The notes beneath the pieces are model-generated. The model worked only from the letters and a program-made list of their open reading frames with translations, did no database searches and was not told where the DNA came from. From NCBI GenBank assembly GCA_023128135.1, contig JAGMEO010000022.1, forward strand, positions 1 through 8,114: DNA of 8,114 nucleotides, given 5' to 3'. A program made the position numbers and the translations under genes. Below, one piece after another: positions 6,564 to 8,114 of this stretch (the stretch's first letter is position 1; the number at the start of each line of letters is the position of its first letter). The stretch is from Candidatus Bathyarchaeota archaeon. Lineage in GTDB: Archaea > Thermoproteota > Bathyarchaeia > RBG-16-48-13 > JAGMEO01.

Positions 6564-7214
6564 TTGGAAAATAACTATTCAGAGAAGGAGTTACTTCATA
6601 AATTAATTGAAGAAATATGTATTAAAAGAGACTATAGACCAACCTATTCAGAAACATTGTCTCGAGCATTAAGAAAACGGTTTAAAAGAGCTTATGATGC
6701 TGTAAAGAAAGGACTAGTAAAAAAGTATGTCTTTACACCAAGCGGAAAAATAGTATGGATCGTTACAGGTAAAGAACAAGACTATCAAATCATTCCTCTT
6801 GCTGATTTTTGTACTTGTGATGATTTTTATTTTCGTGTCATTAACCACGAGGTAGCTCTATGTTATCATGTAATAGCCCAAAAAATTGCTGAGTTCTTGG
6901 TTGAATACAAAGAAATTGAAAAACCAGATGAATTTTATGAGCGTCAAATGATGAAATGGAGAAAAGTTAAGATGAAGAAACGCCGCCTCCCAATAGTAGA
7001 GATAAAAAATATTAGAGAAACTGTAGAAACAATTTTATCAAAAAATGAAGACTTAGCTATTCATCAACTTCTAAAAAATCTTAAAAATGTTGGATTTGAT
7101 GTCTTAACCACCCACCATTTAGCATCTATTTTGTCAACAGATAGGACAAAAAGATTTGTATGTAAAGATAGAAAATGGAGATTAGCCAATAAACTCGTTT
7201 TAATTTTTATTTAA
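6564..7214 (+). CDS. SWIM zinc-finger protein with probable C-terminal winged helix
   Basis: This 216-residue protein has an unknown function. It carries a SWIM-type zinc site, CxC...CxH: Cys83, Cys85, Cys100 and His102, in DFCTCDDFYF...LCYHVIAQ. The stretch before it (about 37-78, basic helix then KKYVFTPSGKIVWIVTGK) matches the beta-strand lead-in of archaeal SWIM proteins (COG5431-like). Residues 120-141 are charged and basic. Residues 148-207 read like a winged helix, ending RFVCKDRKWRL, similar to the wing of HARE-HTH domains. SWIM domains bind DNA or proteins; the SWS1 family works with RadA/Rad51 paralogues in recombination, so a repair role is a reasonable guess. The start is TTG: an in-frame TGA lies at 6555-6557, and no ATG occurs until about residue 129. 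It lies 56 bases after the phosphoesterase gene, probably in the same transcript. Confidence 0.8.
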   Translation: MENNYSEKELLHKLIEEICIKRDYRPTYSETLSRALRKRFKRAYDAVKKGLVKKYVFTPSGKIVWIVTGKEQDYQIIPLADFCTCDDFYFRVINHEVALCYHVIAQKIAEFLVEYKEIEKPDEFYERQMMKWRKVKMKKRRLPIVEIKNIRETVETILSKNEDLAIHQLLKNLKNVGFDVLTTHHLASILSTDRTKRFVCKDRKWRLANKLVLIFI

Positions 7215-7237
7215 TTGATAATTATAATTGATTTTTA
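7215..7237. terminator. Short convergent intergenic region, probable T-rich termination zone
   Basis: The SWIM gene (plus) and the Lrp gene (minus) converge here with only 22-23 bases between stops. The plus strand contains ATTGATTTTTATT and an AT palindrome, AATTATAATT (7220-7229). Archaeal RNA polymerase can terminate at T-rich tracts without a hairpin, so both transcripts may end in or just past this zone. Confidence 0.3.
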
Positions 7238-7633
7238 TTAGCTTTTAAAGAGACGGATTAGTGTGTTGGTGTCTATTACTCCTTTAATTTTACGGATTTC
7301 ATCAATTTTGTAATTGAGTTTATCTATATCATCTACTTCAACTAGAGCTGCTATATCATATTCTCCTGAAACTTCAAAGATTTTATCAAAAATTGTCGTT
7401 AATTGTTGTGTGATACTTTTTGTCTTTAAAGGATCGGTCTTTATCAGCACTATTGCCTCTATCGTGGTTCCCAAATCTACGGTGAATCTTTTAATAATAT
7501 TTTGGCTTATCATCTTATTCACTCGTTGTCTAACAGCGCCTTCTGTCAAGTTTACTTCTTTAGCAATTCTTACATATTTTTCACGAGCGTTTTTCTTCAG
7601 GATTTCTATAATTTTTTTGTTGATTTTGTCCAT
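7238..7633 (-). CDS. Lrp/AsnC family transcriptional regulator
   Basis: This is a feast/famine regulator of 131 residues, slightly short of the usual 140-160 but with both domains. The helix-turn-helix spans about 4-50 (REKYVRIAKEVNLTEGAVRQRVNKM as its core). The ligand-sensing RAM domain spans about 57-130, with the effector-loop motif VSGEYDIAALVEVDDIDKL at 88-106. Such proteins form dimers and octamers and respond to amino acids. The gene is divergent from dapA across a 119-base gap. Together with Lrp-style inverted repeats there, this suggests it controls dapA and itself, like LysM in Sulfolobus lysine synthesis; that link is inference. No ribosome site precedes the ATG at 7631-7633. A palindromic TATA-like element centred about 25 bases upstream points to a leaderless mRNA. 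Confidence 0.93.
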   Translation of the reverse strand: MDKINKKIIEILKKNAREKYVRIAKEVNLTEGAVRQRVNKMISQNIIKRFTVDLGTTIEAIVLIKTDPLKTKSITQQLTTIFDKIFEVSGEYDIAALVEVDDIDKLNYKIDEIRKIKGVIDTNTLIRLFKS

Positions 7634-7650
7634 ACCGCTTTTTTGAACAC

Positions 7651-7664
7651 GTTAATATATTAAC
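7651..7664. promoter_or_regulatory. Perfect 14-base palindrome, TATA-like element for the Lrp gene
   Basis: GTTAATATATTAAC is its own reverse complement. Its centre (7657/7658) is about 25 bases upstream of the Lrp gene's ATG, the right spacing for a TATA box driving a leaderless transcript. Its symmetry would also suit a dimeric regulator, so binding there could block TBP. Confidence 0.5.
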
Positions 7665-7666
7665 AT

Positions 7667-7679
7667 TACGAAAAACGTA
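7667..7679. promoter_or_regulatory. Lrp-style inverted repeat, TACG-N5-CGTA
   Basis: TACG (7667-7670) and CGTA (7676-7679) flank AAAAA. The form, CG-bearing arms around an A/T centre, resembles archaeal Lrp-family sites such as that of Ptr2 of Methanocaldococcus. It lies just upstream of the Lrp promoter element and about 28 bases upstream of the dapA TATA box. Confidence 0.4.
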
Positions 7680-7696
7680 GGAAAAAATACTAAAAT

Positions 7697-7705
7697 CTTA
7701 TATAG
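7697..7705 (+). promoter_or_regulatory. TATA box of dapA
   Basis: CTTATATAG is a strong archaeal TATA box preceded by A-rich sequence suitable for TFB recognition. A start about 26 bases downstream of its centre falls near 7727, giving a leader of about 25 bases with a Shine-Dalgarno sequence. Confidence 0.6.
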
Positions 7706-7717
7706 TGCCTGTTTAAA

Positions 7718-7731
7718 GAACGTTTTCGTTC
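7718..7731. promoter_or_regulatory. Lrp-style inverted repeat overlapping the predicted dapA start site
   Basis: GAACG (7718-7722) and CGTTC (7727-7731) flank TTTT, a perfect 5-base inverted repeat. It is close in form to known archaeal Lrp-family operators with CG arms and a T-rich centre. It covers the predicted transcription start of dapA, a position expected for repression. Its centre is about 51-52 bases from that of the 7667-7679 repeat, close to five helical turns. Confidence 0.45.
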
Positions 7732-7740
7732 ATAATTAAA

Positions 7741-7744
7741 GGAG
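7741..7744 (+). promoter_or_regulatory. Shine-Dalgarno sequence of dapA
   Basis: AAAGGAG ends at 7744, eight bases before a TTG (7753-7755) that begins the conserved DapA N-terminus (FTGCYTASITP). This supports TTG as the start; there is no in-frame ATG or GTG between the ribosome site and the conserved region. Confidence 0.65.
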
Positions 7745-7752
7745 CGAGAAAA

Positions 7753-8114
7753 TTGTTCACGGGTTGCTATACTGCTAGCATAACTCCAATGAAGAAAAAT
7801 AAAAGCGTTGATTATGAGGGGGTTCAACAGCTGACTGAGTTCCAAGCCGAAAATGGTGTAAGCGGCATATTAGCTTGTGGAACAACCGGGGAAAGCCCCA
7901 CCCTACCATGGAAAGAACATGACCTTGTCACACAAAGAATCTATGAATATTTAGGTGACAAGAGAGTAACGATAGCAGGAACTGGCAGCAACTCTACAAA
8001 AGAGATGGTGTACGCCACTAAAAGAATGTGTGATCTTGGTATTAAGGCGGTATTACTTGTAGACCCATATTACAACGGTCCAAGCTCTCTAGAAATTAGA
8101 AAGGAATACATAGC
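7753..8114 (+). CDS. dapA: 4-hydroxy-tetrahydrodipicolinate synthase family protein (N-terminal 120 residues; cut by window edge)
   Basis: DapA condenses pyruvate with aspartate semialdehyde, the first committed step of the diaminopimelate route to lysine. The frame runs open from TTG 7753 to the right edge. The visible residues follow bacterial DapA closely: SITPM at 9-13, GTTGES at 43-48 (Thr44 and Thr45, the pyruvate/proton-relay region), AGTGSNST at 75-82 and VDPYYNGPS at 103-111 (Tyr106, Tyr107). The Schiff-base lysine and the catalytic tyrosine near 133 lie beyond the window. Related aldolases (N-acetylneuraminate lyase, KDG aldolase) share the fold, but the AGTGSNST and PYYNxPS strings favour DapA. 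The promoter is shared with the divergent Lrp regulator, supporting amino-acid-responsive control. Confidence 0.9.
   Translation, partial: MFTGCYTASITPMKKNKSVDYEGVQQLTEFQAENGVSGILACGTTGESPTLPWKEHDLVTQRIYEYLGDKRVTIAGTGSNSTKEMVYATKRMCDLGIKAVLLVDPYYNGPSSLEIRKEYI

Noticed and set aside
7314..7646. Plus-strand frame of 110 codons opposite the Lrp gene, hydrophobic enough to look like a membrane protein.
   Set aside because: It is the complement of a clearly recognisable Lrp/AsnC protein; the hydrophobicity arises from reading Lys/Asn/Asp-rich codons in reverse.

Overview
The window is a piece of an archaeal chromosome, AT-rich and gene-dense. The strongest evidence is a tRNA-Pro gene interrupted by two introns, each folding as a bulge-helix-bulge, with no encoded CCA end. 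Supporting evidence comes from an archaeal-type NrdD/NrdG pair, an Lrp-type regulator that appears leaderless, TATA-like boxes, and an archaeal phosphoesterase plus SWIM-protein pair. Multiple tRNA introns, an oxygen-sensitive ribonucleotide reductase and a DapA homologue fit an anaerobic member of the TACK archaea, for example a Bathyarchaeia-like lineage. That placement is inference.

Positions 1-5274 form a deoxynucleotide-supply block on the minus strand. In transcription order it holds: a 767-residue protein combining an ArsR-like winged helix, an ATP-cone-like domain and an NrdD-like body; nrdD, the catalytic class III (anaerobic) ribonucleotide reductase; and nrdG, its radical-SAM activase, which runs off the left edge. 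nrdD and nrdG overlap by ATGA. The first protein lacks the glycyl-radical glycine and the active-site Cys-Cys motif but keeps the C-terminal zinc-ribbon cysteines. It looks like a reductase turned into a DNA-binding regulator, and is the most unusual object here. The 188-base gap before nrdD holds a TATA-like box and a 9-base inverted repeat that could be its operator.

Positions 5450-5570 encode tRNA-Pro(CGG) on the plus strand, with a 15-nt intron at 37/38 and a 31-nt intron in the T-loop at 59/60. Removing both gives a regular 75-nt tRNA.

Positions 5644-7214 hold two plus-strand genes: a calcineurin-like metallophosphoesterase of the COG1407 type and a SWIM zinc-finger protein with a probable C-terminal winged helix.

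Positions 7238-8114 hold a divergent pair: an Lrp/AsnC regulator (minus) and the start of dapA (plus, cut by the right edge). The 119-base gap between them carries two Lrp-style inverted repeats and a palindromic TATA-like element. This suggests autoregulation and control of amino-acid (probably lysine) synthesis.

No mobile elements, CRISPR arrays or gaps over 300 bases without a gene were seen.
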